64,000 bases of DNA from Solibacteraceae bacterium (lineage in GTDB: Bacteria; Acidobacteriota; Terriglobia; Bryobacterales; Bryobacteraceae). The stretch lies in assembly GCA_026984795.1 (NCBI GenBank), contig JALSRK010000076.1, forward strand, positions 124,001 through 188,000, read 5' to 3'. Below, piece after piece: positions 35,491 to 48,191 of the stretch. Positions within the stretch are counted from its first letter, which is position 1. The number at the start of each line of letters is the position of its first letter. A program made the position numbers and the translations under genes. The notes under the pieces were generated by a model. That model was not told the DNA's origin. It ran no database searches and was given only the letters and a program-made list of their open reading frames with translations.

Positions 35491-35958
35491 TCAGAGCGAC
35501 CAGTCGTGCCCCGGATCGGGACAGAACGTCACGGCCGCCCCCGAATCGCCTTCCACAAGGACCAGCCAGCCGCCAGGCACCGGGGCGCGGCGGACGCGGA
35601 AACGGTCCGATGGGACGTGCTCCCAAGTGAGCGCCTTGCGCCGCCGCTCGGCTTCCGGCGCCGCCGCGGTCTCCGGCGGGGCCGGCGGCGCGGGCTCGGG
35701 TTCGGCTTCCGGCTCGGCTGCCGGCGCCGGGGACTCTTGTCTGGTGGTGAGATCCCTGCCCAGAGCGTCCCGGAGGACCTCTTCCTCGCACTGATAGGGT
35801 TCGCCAAGGTATTGGAAGCGCGCCCGGTCGTCCAGCCACTCCACTTCCGTAAGGACGGCCCCATAAGGGATGGTGATGGGGGCCTCCGGCAGGGGCAGTT
35901 TGCTGCGCGGGTTCAGCTTGCGCGCCTCGATCGTCTTCGCCAATTCATAGGTCGCCAT
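35491..35958 (-). CDS. Conserved-looking hypothetical protein with P/E-rich linker
   Basis: A 155-residue cytoplasmic protein I cannot assign. The N-terminal 70 residues (MATYELAKTIEARKLNPRSK, PYGAVLTEVEWLDDRARFQY) look like a small beta fold. A proline/glutamate/alanine-rich linker of about 35 residues follows. The C-terminal 45 residues form another small strand-rich block (RVRRAPVPGGWLVLVEGD). The ATG at 35958 has GGAGG about ten bases upstream; the longer frame to 36069 has no such site and overlaps the promoter area of the divergent PAP2 gene. The sRNA lies beyond its 3' end on the other strand. Confidence 0.6.
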   Translation of the reverse strand: MATYELAKTIEARKLNPRSKLPLPEAPITIPYGAVLTEVEWLDDRARFQYLGEPYQCEEEVLRDALGRDLTTRQESPAPAAEPEAEPEPAPPAPPETAAAPEAERRRKALTWEHVPSDRFRVRRAPVPGGWLVLVEGDSGAAVTFCPDPGHDWSL

Positions 35959-36083
35959 TGGCCGATTGCCTCCATTGCCGGCGGAATCGCCGCGTGTTGA
36001 CATCATAAACCGATTTCGGGCTGGCGCACCCGGGGCCGGGCGGCGGTGAAACTGTTGGCGGGAAAGCACATCTGTAAGTAAAG

Positions 36084-37376
36084 ATGGCCTTTTCCCGCTG
36101 GTGGGCCGGAGCGCTTCTGCTGGCGCTCGCCGGCCCGAACCTCTCGGCTCAGACCACGGCCCAGGACGACGACGCCGCGCTGCGCCGGGCCGGGGACATC
36201 CTGCACATCGCGCTCCCGGTGCTGGCCGGTGGATCGGCGGCGCTGAAACGGGACTGGACGGGGCTGCGCCAATTCACCTTCTCCTTCGGGGCTACTGCGG
36301 GCACAGTGGAGATCCTGAAGCAGGCGTTCAACAAGAACCGGCCGGATCTCGAGAACAACCGCTCGTTTCCGTCGGGCCACACCGCCTTTTCTTTCTCCGG
36401 GGCCTCCTTTATCTGGCGGCGCTACGGGGCCCGGTTCGGCGTGCCCGCGGTTGCCGCCGCCGGATTCACGGCCTTCACCCGGATCAAGGGCAGGAAGCAC
36501 TTCGGCGACGACGTGGTGGCGGGGGCGGGCATCGCCCTGATATACAACTGGCTTCTGGTGAAGCCCCCCGGCCGCAACGTCCGGGTGAAGCCCGCGGCGG
36601 TGGCCGGCGGCGGCTACGGCCTGACGATGGAGATCGACGCCGCCCGGCGGGCCGATCAGGACAAGCCGAGGCCGAACCCGGAGCGTCCGCTCAACTTCCG
36701 AATCGGCTTCGAGTTCGGCGTCATGGACTCGCGGCGGCTTTACTGGGCGGCGCCCCCCGAAACGGGCGCGTTCCTGAGCGTCGCCCCGTTCGAACGGGCG
36801 GTGACGCCTACAGCCCGCTTTGAAGGTTCCTGGTGGTTTCATGGAGCTCATGAATTCGACTTCGTCCTGGCGCCCTTCGAAGCGCGGGACTACGGGGGAT
36901 TCCCCGACGAACAGTTCCACTTCGGCGGGACGGACTTCGCCGCCGGGGTGCAAACCGAGGGCCGCTACCGGTTCAACGAGCTGCTGTTCCGCTACCGCTA
37001 CCGGCTCGTGCGGACCAAGCGGCTCGATTTCCGCGCCGGCGGCAGTCTGGCGGTGCGGGAGACCCTCGCGGCGGTGGTACAGCAAGCGACGGGCTCCTCA
37101 GCCCGGGTCTCGGAGACCGAGGTCACGCCGCTGGGGCACGCGCGCCTGGGCATCCACCTGACACGGTGGCTGGGGCTGGTGGGCGAGGTGGACGGCATCT
37201 ACCGCTCCGAGCGGCAGTGGTCCGGCGGCGGTCTGGCGGCGCTCGAGGTGCTTCCGGCGGCGCCGTGGGATCTGCTGTTCGGCTACCGGATGCTGACCCG
37301 CAAGCACGCCTCCGACGAGCTGTTCAACCACATTACCTTCGACTACTTCGGCTTCGGCGTCGGCTATCGGTTCTGA
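36084..37376 (+). CDS. PAP2 phosphatase fused to an outer-membrane-like barrel
   Basis: A 430-residue exported protein (signal MAFSRWWAGALLLALAG). Residues about 30-165 are a PAP2/acid-phosphatase domain with all three motifs: KX6RP (Lys79 to Pro87), PSGH (96-99) and RX5HX3D in TRIKGRKHFGDD. From about 175 to the end the sequence alternates like amphipathic beta-strands (LNFRIGFEFGVMD, GAHEFDFVLAPFEARDYGGF, YRFNELLFRYRYRLVRT) and closes with YFGFGVGYRF, an aromatic C-terminus typical of outer-membrane barrels. PAP2 enzymes dephosphorylate lipids, for example undecaprenyl-PP or lipid A. The fusion suggests an enzyme tethered to the outer membrane. The barrel call is from strand pattern only. 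Confidence 0.75.
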   Translation: MAFSRWWAGALLLALAGPNLSAQTTAQDDDAALRRAGDILHIALPVLAGGSAALKRDWTGLRQFTFSFGATAGTVEILKQAFNKNRPDLENNRSFPSGHTAFSFSGASFIWRRYGARFGVPAVAAAGFTAFTRIKGRKHFGDDVVAGAGIALIYNWLLVKPPGRNVRVKPAAVAGGGYGLTMEIDAARRADQDKPRPNPERPLNFRIGFEFGVMDSRRLYWAAPPETGAFLSVAPFERAVTPTARFEGSWWFHGAHEFDFVLAPFEARDYGGFPDEQFHFGGTDFAAGVQTEGRYRFNELLFRYRYRLVRTKRLDFRAGGSLAVRETLAAVVQQATGSSARVSETEVTPLGHARLGIHLTRWLGLVGEVDGIYRSERQWSGGGLAALEVLPAAPWDLLFGYRMLTRKHASDELFNHITFDYFGFGVGYRF

Positions 37377-38037
37377 ACCCATGCAGGTCCCGGGCGCGTG
37401 CTGGATCTGCGATTCCCTGGGACGGTTTCCGTCTGTCCGCAGCGTACGCGACCCCACCGACGACGATACCGGGAAATCGGCTGCGAACCTTATACTAAGA
37501 GGGGCGCGCATTCGCGGAAAGCGTCCATGCTGGCTCGCCAATACTTAGCTTTGTCAGGATCGTGTGATGATGGGCACACTTCGCCGTCTTCTTGCAGTCG
37601 CACTATGAACCGGCTCCAGTGATAATATACGTCCGTCGGCTCAGTCTATAAGTAACTCCCCGTCCGGAGTGGCGGACGATTGCTTCCTCTAAGCCTGTTT
37701 TGTGAGATTCGGCCTTGTCCTCGTCTGCGACTTTACCACATCGGTGGCGTCGCTTCGCCTCCGGGGCGACTTCCTCGTCCGGGTATCTGGACGAAAACAG
37801 CAGATCTCCGGATCATTGAGCTACGAACGGTAGCCCGGCACAACGTAGGTGAGAGGGAGGCATGCCCGCAGCGGGTACGGAGCGGCCCGGCCGGCCCAGT
37901 GTGTGACTCGTCCATTTGTTGGCACATCCGAGTACCGGAGATCCGCGGGCGTACCGGCCGGAAACCGATGCTCAGCCGGGGGGAAGACCGGTAAATAGAC
38001 TTTGTTTCCGTGATACTGGACGAACGCGAAGAAAGCC
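37377..38037. other. Long leader-side intergenic region, no gene supported
   Basis: About 660 bases between the PAP2 gene and the receptor promoter. Two perfect inverted repeats occur: CGTCCG-6-CGGACG (37661-37678) and TCGTCC-8-GGACGA (37775-37794), the latter followed by AAAA. The minus-strand frame 37821-38057 translates to a non-low-complexity peptide but lacks a ribosome site and known relatives. It may be a decayed gene. Confidence 0.4.
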
Positions 38038-38066
38038 TTGTAACACCACCGGTGCATGCCTACAAT
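38038..38066 (+). promoter_or_regulatory. Promoter of the full-length TonB receptor
   Basis: TTGTAA (38038-38043) and TACAAT (38061-38066) with 17 bases between. Predicted start about 38073 gives a 100-base leader. The leader ends in a small hairpin TCGCC-TCGC-GGCGA just before the ribosome site GGAGG and the ATG at 38173. Confidence 0.5.
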
Positions 38067-38172
38067 GATCAGGGTTAAGGCACCGAGAAGCTAAGCGCAT
38101 CCACCGCATAGACGTAGCAGTTGTGTTGCGTGATCTGCTTCGCCTCGCGGCGAGATGAAGTGGAGGTAACTT

Positions 38173-41100
38173 ATGATTCATGGTTTGTCAACTCGGGCCG
38201 GGCGGCTCCGCCCGGGCCACGGGATCAGGATGTTTGTGGTGGCCGGTCTGATGCTGGTTCTGCTGTCGTGGGCCGCATCCGCTCAGACCGACTTGGGTTC
38301 GATCGTCGGAACAGTGACCGACGAGAGCGGCGCTGTCGTGGCCGGCGCCCAGGTTCAGCTGACGGAGATCGCCACCGGAGTCCAGCGGACGGCCACGACG
38401 AATGACGAAGGCAACTACACATTCGCTGGTTTGTCTTTCGGCCGGTACAAGGTGAAGGTTTCTGCTCCTGGATTCAAGGAGGTCCGGAGCACGGAAATCA
38501 CGTTGACGACGCAGCAGGTGGTCCGCTTTGACGCGGTGCTCGAAGTCGGGGATGTCACCGAGAGTGTCGAGGTCTCTGCTGCACCGCCGACCATCAACAC
38601 CGAGAACGCCAAACTGACGTATTCACTGCCACGGGAAGACCTGCTCAACCTCCCCATGAACACCCGAAGCACGCTCGCGTTTCTGGCGCTGGACTCAGCG
38701 TACTATAGCGGACGCTCGGTCGGCGGGCTGCGCGGCAACCAGATGAACTACACCATCGACGGCGTCACGGCGAACGCGCCGGCGTGGGGTGGTGCTATGG
38801 GCAACCTGATCGAGGTGGCGTTCGAGTCGATTCAGGAAGTCAAGGTGATGAAGAGCAACAACGCTGCCGAGTATCCGCGAGTCGCGACCATGTACGTCAC
38901 CACGCGCTCGGGCACCAACCAGCTCCATGGCAGCGCTGTCTACGACCACAACAACAATGCTTTCAATGCCCGGAATTTCTTTGCCCCGACCAAGCCGAAA
39001 GGTCCGCGGCGGCATGAATTCGGAGGGAGCTTCGGCGGTCCGGTCTACATTCCCAATCTCTACGATGGACACAACAAGACGTTCTTCTACTTCACTTACG
39101 AGGCGCAAAGAGCGCCCGGACAGCGGTCCAACCGGGCGAACGTGCCGACGCTCAAGATGCGGGCGGGAGACTTCTCGGCTCTGCTTCCGAAGACCGTGAT
39201 CACGGATCCCACCACCGGGGAACCGTTCCCGGGCAACAGCATCCCGGCTTCCCGGATCAGTTCCGTGGCCAACAACATTCAGAACTACCGGTCGCCGGCT
39301 ACGAAGAACTTTCAGGAGTTCATCCCCAAGCCCAACTACGGCGATCCCGACCTGTTCTCGGCCAACTTCCGGTACCTGCGCTCCAGCGCCTGGGGGACGG
39401 ACCGTTACGTCGCCCGGGTGGACCACCAGTTGACGAACATGGACACGCTCACGTTCCGGCTCGTGCTTCGGCAGGCTCCGACCGACCAGAAGTACGAAGA
39501 CCGCATCCCCACGTTCCAGAGGAAGATGCAGCGGAACAGCCGCAGTGCCTATCTCGCCTGGACGCACATCTTTACGCCGACTCTGGTGAACGAGTTCCGC
39601 GGCGGATTCGGACGTGACTATGCGAAGTTGCGCGGCTATCACAAGGGCGCCGAGGTGCTTCGTGACTGGGGGATGCTGGGGGTTCGTTTGGGAAACAAGG
39701 GAGATCTGACCGGCCTGCCCCGGATCCAGTTCGTCAACTTCTCCCGTATCCGCGAGCGGGGCACTACCTTCTGGGTGAACAACAGTTGGGACATCATCGA
39801 CAACCTCACCTGGACCAAAGGCAAGCACATCATCAAGATGGGGATACTCATCCGGCCCAACCAGCCGAACATCGACGAGAACCCCCAGACCGACTTCGGC
39901 GATCTGCGGTTCAACGGCTTCGCCACCGGCTTCGACTACGCCGACTTCCTGTTGGGAATCCCGATCACCAGCGCGCGTTACGAGAGGGCGCAGCCCCGGT
40001 ACAACCGCTACAAGGAGATCGGCGCTTTCGTGCAGGATTCCTGGCGGATCACCCCGAAGCTGACGTTGAACCTCGGAGTGCGCTACGAGTACTTCACGCC
40101 CGTCGTGGACAAGAACGACATGCGCTTCGCGTTCGATCCCAGCACCGGGAACTTGGTGCTGCCGAACCAGAAGATCATCGACACCCTGGTAAGCCCGCTC
40201 TTCCCCAAAGCGATCCCGCTGGTCACCGCGCAGAGCGTCGGCTTGCCGGAACGGAGCCTCTACTTCGGGGACACGAACAACATCGCTCCGCGGCTGGGCT
40301 TCGCCTATCGTCCCTTCAACGACAACCGCACGGTCGTCCGGGGCGGTTTCGGCATTTACTACAACCCGATGACCTGGCCGACGATGGACCGGTTCGCCGG
40401 AGGACCGTTCGTCTCTGACGAGAGGTTCCTGAACGAGATCGACAGTGGGACCCCGCTGTTCCAGTTTCCGAAACCGTTCACCGAAAGAGGCACGATTCCG
40501 ACCCAGAGCGTGGGCGCCCTCGTGTGGCGGCCGAAGACGCCGAACGTCATGCAGTGGAACCTGACCGTCGAAAGGGAAATCGCCGCTTCCATCGTGGCCA
40601 GCATCAGCTACCGCGGGTTCCGCAGCAACCAGCTCCTGTTCCAGGGCGACATCAACAAGCCGTACCCCAGCGACGATCTCGCCAATCGGAACTGGTTCCG
40701 CTATGGGAACTTCTACCGCGTCAACATGATGCAGAATGGCGGCATCCACAAGTCGCACGCCCTGGACGTCCGCCTGGAACGCCAGTTCTCCCAGGGCCTC
40801 ACCTTCCAGGCCGGCTGGACCTGGGCTAAGAACCTCACCGACGTGCCCGGCAGCTACGAAGGCGGGACCATCGAGAACCCCTATGACCGCCGGCGGGAGA
40901 TGGCTGACCAATACGGGGTCAACCGCCACCGGTTCGTCGGCTCTTTCCTGTGGGAGATCCCCTTCGGGGCCGGCAAACGCTACGGCGGCGACCTGCCCGC
41001 CATCCTCCAGTACACTCTCGGCAACTGGCAGTTTTCCGGAGCGGCGCTCTTCAGCACCGGGTTCTTCCTCAATCCCGGCTTCAGCGGAGCCGATCCCTCG

Positions 41101-41481
41101 AACACGCGGACGTGGGGTGGCCGTCCTGACCGGATCGGCGATCACAAGCTGTCGAATGCCAACATCGACAGATGGTTCAATCCCGCTGCGTTTGCCGTGC
41201 CGCCGAACGGGCGTTTCGGCAACAGCGCTCGGGGAGTCATCGTCGGTCCCGGAATCAGCAACTTTAACTTCGGACTGTTCAAATACTTCCACGTTGGGGA
41301 ACGGCTGCGGGTGCAGCTCCGGATGACAGCCACGAATTTCTTCAACCACCCGAACTTCGGCAACCCCAATACGAACATCAGCTCTGGCAACGTGGGCCGG
41401 ATTACGAGGCTCATGGGCGGCAGTTCTACGCTGTACGCCGGCCCAAGAAACATCCGGCTCGGCATTCGGTTGGACTTTTAA
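38173..41481 (+). CDS. TonB-dependent receptor, Oar-like, full length
   Basis: A 1102-residue outer-membrane receptor. The signal peptide is placed after a 19-residue extension (MFVVAGLMLVLLSWAASA). A carboxypeptidase-regulatory domain (about 40-130: GTVTDESGAVVAGAQVQLTE, NDEGNYTFAGLSFGRYKVKV) is followed by the plug (LRGNQMNYTIDGVTAN, ESIQEVKVMKSNNAAEYPR, MYVTTRSGTNQLHG) and a large barrel ending RNIRLGIRLDF with the terminal Phe. Such receptors in Solibacter-type genomes are often linked to uptake of plant or fungal polymers; the substrate here is unknown. The ATG at 38173 is supported by GTGGAGG seven bases upstream. It has its own promoter and terminator, so it is a single-gene unit. Confidence 0.93.
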   Translation: MIHGLSTRAGRLRPGHGIRMFVVAGLMLVLLSWAASAQTDLGSIVGTVTDESGAVVAGAQVQLTEIATGVQRTATTNDEGNYTFAGLSFGRYKVKVSAPGFKEVRSTEITLTTQQVVRFDAVLEVGDVTESVEVSAAPPTINTENAKLTYSLPREDLLNLPMNTRSTLAFLALDSAYYSGRSVGGLRGNQMNYTIDGVTANAPAWGGAMGNLIEVAFESIQEVKVMKSNNAAEYPRVATMYVTTRSGTNQLHGSAVYDHNNNAFNARNFFAPTKPKGPRRHEFGGSFGGPVYIPNLYDGHNKTFFYFTYEAQRAPGQRSNRANVPTLKMRAGDFSALLPKTVITDPTTGEPFPGNSIPASRISSVANNIQNYRSPATKNFQEFIPKPNYGDPDLFSANFRYLRSSAWGTDRYVARVDHQLTNMDTLTFRLVLRQAPTDQKYEDRIPTFQRKMQRNSRSAYLAWTHIFTPTLVNEFRGGFGRDYAKLRGYHKGAEVLRDWGMLGVRLGNKGDLTGLPRIQFVNFSRIRERGTTFWVNNSWDIIDNLTWTKGKHIIKMGILIRPNQPNIDENPQTDFGDLRFNGFATGFDYADFLLGIPITSARYERAQPRYNRYKEIGAFVQDSWRITPKLTLNLGVRYEYFTPVVDKNDMRFAFDPSTGNLVLPNQKIIDTLVSPLFPKAIPLVTAQSVGLPERSLYFGDTNNIAPRLGFAYRPFNDNRTVVRGGFGIYYNPMTWPTMDRFAGGPFVSDERFLNEIDSGTPLFQFPKPFTERGTIPTQSVGALVWRPKTPNVMQWNLTVEREIAASIVASISYRGFRSNQLLFQGDINKPYPSDDLANRNWFRYGNFYRVNMMQNGGIHKSHALDVRLERQFSQGLTFQAGWTWAKNLTDVPGSYEGGTIENPYDRRREMADQYGVNRHRFVGSFLWEIPFGAGKRYGGDLPAILQYTLGNWQFSGAALFSTGFFLNPGFSGADPSNTRTWGGRPDRIGDHKLSNANIDRWFNPAAFAVPPNGRFGNSARGVIVGPGISNFNFGLFKYFHVGERLRVQLRMTATNFFNHPNFGNPNTNISSGNVGRITRLMGGSSTLYAGPRNIRLGIRLDF

Positions 41482-41521
41482 CCATCCCCTGGTCGGCAAC
41501 GTTCAAGTCGCCCCCGTTTGA

Positions 41522-41561
41522 ACGGGGGGCCGCCGCGGTCACCAGTGGCCCCCCGTTTTTT
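41522..41561 (+). terminator. Intrinsic terminator after the TonB receptor
   Basis: ACGGGGGGCC (41522-41531) pairs perfectly with GGCCCCCCGT (41547-41556) across a 15-base loop and runs into six T's (41556-41561). It lies 40 bases past the receptor stop. Confidence 0.85.
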
Positions 41562-41647
41562 CGCCGGCTCCCGTATCAAGAGTTCGTTTACTATTTCCGT
41601 GCCAGTAAACCGCTGCCAGAGAAGGGTGCAAGCTATTGTCACCGGTA

Positions 41648-45229
<3,582 letters not shown>

Positions 45230-45280
45230 AGAGCTGATCCTCTCGCTTTCGGAACCGGCGAATCGAATGGCGGCCGGCGC

Positions 45281-47071
45281 TCAGGCCCCGGCCATGGCTA
45301 CGGTCCTGGCCCGTTTCGGCCGCCACCCCTCCCGCCTCATGCGCTCGGCGATGTGGTAGACCATCTGCGCGGCGACGCCCACGACCCCCTTGCGGTGCGG
45401 CACCCGGTACATGGGCCGCTTGAGCTCGGGCCGGGCCTCGACGTAGGCGTAGCAGTCCTCCAGCGTCAGGCCGGAGGCCTCGAGCGCCTCGGCGAACTCG
45501 CGCTTGGCTTTGGTCTTCGCCTCGCCCAGGGCCATCTGGACGCGGCTGTGGGCGTTGATCTCGCCCTCGCCCGAAGTCTCGATGGGCAGGTAGATCATAT
45601 CCCGGTGGTGGGCCACCACGGCCGCCTGGGCGCCGTCGGATTGCGTGGACGGCATGCAGCCGAACGGCTTGAGGCTCAGCACCATGTGGGCCAGGTCCTT
45701 GTTCGAGTAGTAGATGTTCTTGGCCACTTCGAGATGCCCTTCGCCGCCGCCGGCCCGGGAGTTGTAGTAGGGGTGGCCCAGCCGCTGCATCTCGTACTGG
45801 TCGGTGAGCCCGTGCGCCAGCCCCCCGAGCGCCTTCACCACCCGGTGGTACTCGCGGCGGAAGATCGCCTCGGCCAGCCGCAGCTTGGCGATCTTGTTGC
45901 GATAGCTGAGCTCGACCTTCACCCGCTTGTCCAATCGCCACACCGGCGGCAGCACCGCGCCTTCCTCCAGCCCCTTCAGGTCGCGGCACTTCTGGACCAC
46001 CTGATGCAGCATGTACATGATCCAGGTGCCGACGGGCTCCACCAGCACTTGGGCGCCCTCGCGTTCGAGGAACCGGAACATGTTGAAGTTGCCGTCGCCT
46101 TCCGTCGTCTGGGCCCAGAACTCGCCGGTGATCTTGACGATGGGCTTCACCCGCAGCCGGTCCACGTCGATCTCGTCGTACCAGTCGCGGCAGCGCTCCA
46201 GCGCCTGGGTCAGATCGTCGCCGGCCAACTGGCTGACGAACTTGCCCACGTAGTCGGCCGTGTCCTTGAAGTTGCCCAGGAAGCCCGCTAGCCGGTCACC
46301 TACCTGCCAGGGCTGCTTCTTGCGAAAGACCTCGTGCAGGTAGTCAATGATCCGCTCGAGCGTCTCGTCCGTCCGGCCCGCCTTCACCTCGAACGGCCGG
46401 ATCGCGTAGGCGACCTCGTTGATCACGTCGCCGCAGTTCATCGCGTTCAGAATGCCGAGAAAGAAGTCGAGATTCATCTCGAGCCCTTGCTCGGCGTCGC
46501 TCTGGCTCAGGCCGCCGGACTGCTGGAACAGCAGCACCCGGAAACCATCGAAGCCGGCGTTGCGCAGCGCCAGCCGGTACTCGGCCTCGTACATGCCGAA
46601 ACGGCACGGCCCGCAGGCCCCGGCGGTGAAGAAGACGTAGCGGTCGATGATCTCTTCCTTGCTCAGCCCCTGGGCCTCGAGCCGCTGCAAGTACTGGACC
46701 AGGTTGCCGACCGTGAAATAGGTCGGGTTGCACTGGCCGTTGTTGCCGTACTCTTTGCCGAGCTGGAAGGCGGCCACATCGGGCGTGGGAATCGCTTCGG
46801 CGTGGTAGCCCAACCCCTCCAGCGCCCCGTGGATGAGGCGTTCGTGCTTCCAGGTGAGACCGCCGAACAGCAGCGTCGTCCGCCCCCGTTGGCTCTTGAG
46901 GAACGGCCGTTCCTCAGGCCGCCGGAAGTGCTCGGCTTCCGGCCGCGCCAGCCCCGCTTCCCGCTCCAGGCGGGCGCGCTCCTCCTCGATGCGCTTCTTG
47001 ATCAGTTCGTCCAGCTCGCCGATCTGGACCAGATCGGCGGACGCTTTGGGCTCCACCGGCTGAGTGCTCAT
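45281..47071 (-). CDS. DUF2229/HgdB-like partner, probable iron-sulfur reductase
   Basis: A 596-residue cytoplasmic protein related to the 2-hydroxyacyl-CoA dehydratase / CoA-activase-associated family. Conserved cysteines appear as YGNNGQCNPTYFTVGN, FTAGACGPCRFGMYEAEYR and KPFGCMPSTQSDGAQ, a set that could ligate an Fe-S cluster as in double-cubane-cluster proteins. The N-terminal 45 residues are charged coiled coil (ELIKKRIEEERARLEREAGL). It is the first gene of a two-gene operon with the double-ASKHA ATPase and has a clear ribosome site (GAGGGG, 7 bases). The likely role is the electron-accepting, substrate-reducing component energised by the ATPase; the substrate is unknown and the cluster type is inference. 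Confidence 0.85.
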   Translation of the reverse strand: MSTQPVEPKASADLVQIGELDELIKKRIEEERARLEREAGLARPEAEHFRRPEERPFLKSQRGRTTLLFGGLTWKHERLIHGALEGLGYHAEAIPTPDVAAFQLGKEYGNNGQCNPTYFTVGNLVQYLQRLEAQGLSKEEIIDRYVFFTAGACGPCRFGMYEAEYRLALRNAGFDGFRVLLFQQSGGLSQSDAEQGLEMNLDFFLGILNAMNCGDVINEVAYAIRPFEVKAGRTDETLERIIDYLHEVFRKKQPWQVGDRLAGFLGNFKDTADYVGKFVSQLAGDDLTQALERCRDWYDEIDVDRLRVKPIVKITGEFWAQTTEGDGNFNMFRFLEREGAQVLVEPVGTWIMYMLHQVVQKCRDLKGLEEGAVLPPVWRLDKRVKVELSYRNKIAKLRLAEAIFRREYHRVVKALGGLAHGLTDQYEMQRLGHPYYNSRAGGGEGHLEVAKNIYYSNKDLAHMVLSLKPFGCMPSTQSDGAQAAVVAHHRDMIYLPIETSGEGEINAHSRVQMALGEAKTKAKREFAEALEASGLTLEDCYAYVEARPELKRPMYRVPHRKGVVGVAAQMVYHIAERMRREGWRPKRARTVAMAGA

Positions 47072-47099
47072 CGAAATCCCCTCTGAGTTGGTCTTGTCG

Positions 47100-47133
47100 T
47101 TGATACTGTACTATTTGGTCCAGTAAGTATCAA
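47100..47133 (-). promoter_or_regulatory. Promoter overlapped by a perfect 8-bp inverted repeat
   Basis: On the minus strand TTGATA (47128-47133) and TACAGT (47105-47110) are 17 bases apart, placing the start near 47098, about 27 bases before the ATG at 47071. The outer bases TTGATACT (47100-47107) and AGTATCAA (47126-47133) are perfect inverted copies that cover both promoter boxes. This is the geometry of a repressor operator. Confidence 0.55.
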
Positions 47134-47318
47134 GAACAATTCGCCAGTAGTTTGCACCAACTTTGCGGGGGCTGCAAACCTTCGGCATCGAACGGCGAAT
47201 ATTGCGGAGTGGAACGCGATTCCGGCCGGTTCTTCGGCGCGGGCGCGGAGTGGGGTATTTGCCCCAACCTCTTACAAAGACTCGACTTTTGCTTGCGGTG
47301 CGGTGGAGTTCGCGCGCT

Positions 47319-48089
47319 TCACCGGGCCGTCCAGCCGCCGTCGATCACCAGCGTGTGGCCGGTGATCATCGAGGCTGCCGGCGAGGCCAGGAAGACCACC
47401 GCCCCGGCCACGTCCATGGGCTTGCCGATGCGGTGCAGGGCGGCGATCCGTTCGATGACGTCGGCGCGGAACTCGGGATCGGCTAGGACCTTTTGGTTGC
47501 CAGGCGTGGCGATGAAGGTCGGAGCGACGGCGTTGACGCGGATGCCGTGTTTGCCCCACTCGACGGCCAGGCAGCGGGTCAGGTGCACCAGGGCGGCCTT
47601 CGTCACGCAGTAGACCGGTACCCCGGGCAGGGCCACGAAGCCCGCCTGGGAGCTGACATTGATGATATTGCCGCCGCCCTGCCGCATCATGACCCGGCCG
47701 GCGGGCTGGCTGGCGAAGAAGGCGCTCTTGACGTTCAGGTTGAACTGGTAGTCGTAGTCGGCTTCGGTGACCTCTTCCGGCGGGCTCACCACCGCCGCTC
47801 CGGCGTTGTTCACCAGGATGTCCAGCCTGCCGAACCGCGCGACCGTCTTCTCGACGGCTCCGGAGATCTGCTCGAGGACGGTGACGTCCATTTGCAGCGG
47901 CAGGGCCTGCCGTCCCAGGGCCTCGATCCCGGCGGGGACGCCGTTGTCGGCGCGAACGTCACGGAACCCGAGGGCCACGTCGGCGCCAGCGCGGGCCAGG
48001 GCGAGTGAGATCGCCCGGCCGATGCCTCGGGCCGCTCCGGTGACCAACGCCACCTGGCCGGTGAGGTCGAACTGCGGGAACTCTTCCAT
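47319..48089 (-). CDS. Short-chain dehydrogenase/reductase (SDR)
   Basis: A 256-residue classical SDR: TGAARGIGRA cofactor loop, DILVNNAGAAVVSPP, catalytic Ser in NVSSQAGF, YCVTKAALV (YxxxK) and the C-terminal VIDGGWTA. The family oxidises or reduces alcohols, ketones or sugars with NAD(P); the substrate cannot be predicted. The ATG at 48089 begins just before the first strand; one at 48098 adds three residues, and neither has a strong ribosome site. It is divergent from the exported sugar isomerase gene, so a shared sugar pathway is possible. Confidence 0.9.
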   Translation of the reverse strand: MEEFPQFDLTGQVALVTGAARGIGRAISLALARAGADVALGFRDVRADNGVPAGIEALGRQALPLQMDVTVLEQISGAVEKTVARFGRLDILVNNAGAAVVSPPEEVTEADYDYQFNLNVKSAFFASQPAGRVMMRQGGGNIINVSSQAGFVALPGVPVYCVTKAALVHLTRCLAVEWGKHGIRVNAVAPTFIATPGNQKVLADPEFRADVIERIAALHRIGKPMDVAGAVVFLASPAASMITGHTLVIDGGWTAR

Positions 48090-48191
48090 GCCGGCCATTC
48101 TACGGGAAACCCCGGCGCCGGGCCGGAGCCCGCCCTTTTCGGCAGCGGGCTCGCCCTGCCGCCGGGGCCGCAAACTGCTAGTCTGTAGAAC

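Noticed and set aside
37821-38057. 78-codon minus-strand frame beginning MHRWCYKAFFAFVQYHG
   Set aside because: The sequence is not low complexity, but there is no ribosome site or family match and it overlaps the receptor promoter; possibly a decayed gene, not callable.
38695-41499. 934-codon open frame antisense to the TonB receptor
   Set aside because: Antisense shadow; composition is R/E/V/G-rich with no recognisable family, and the plus-strand receptor is complete with promoter and terminator.
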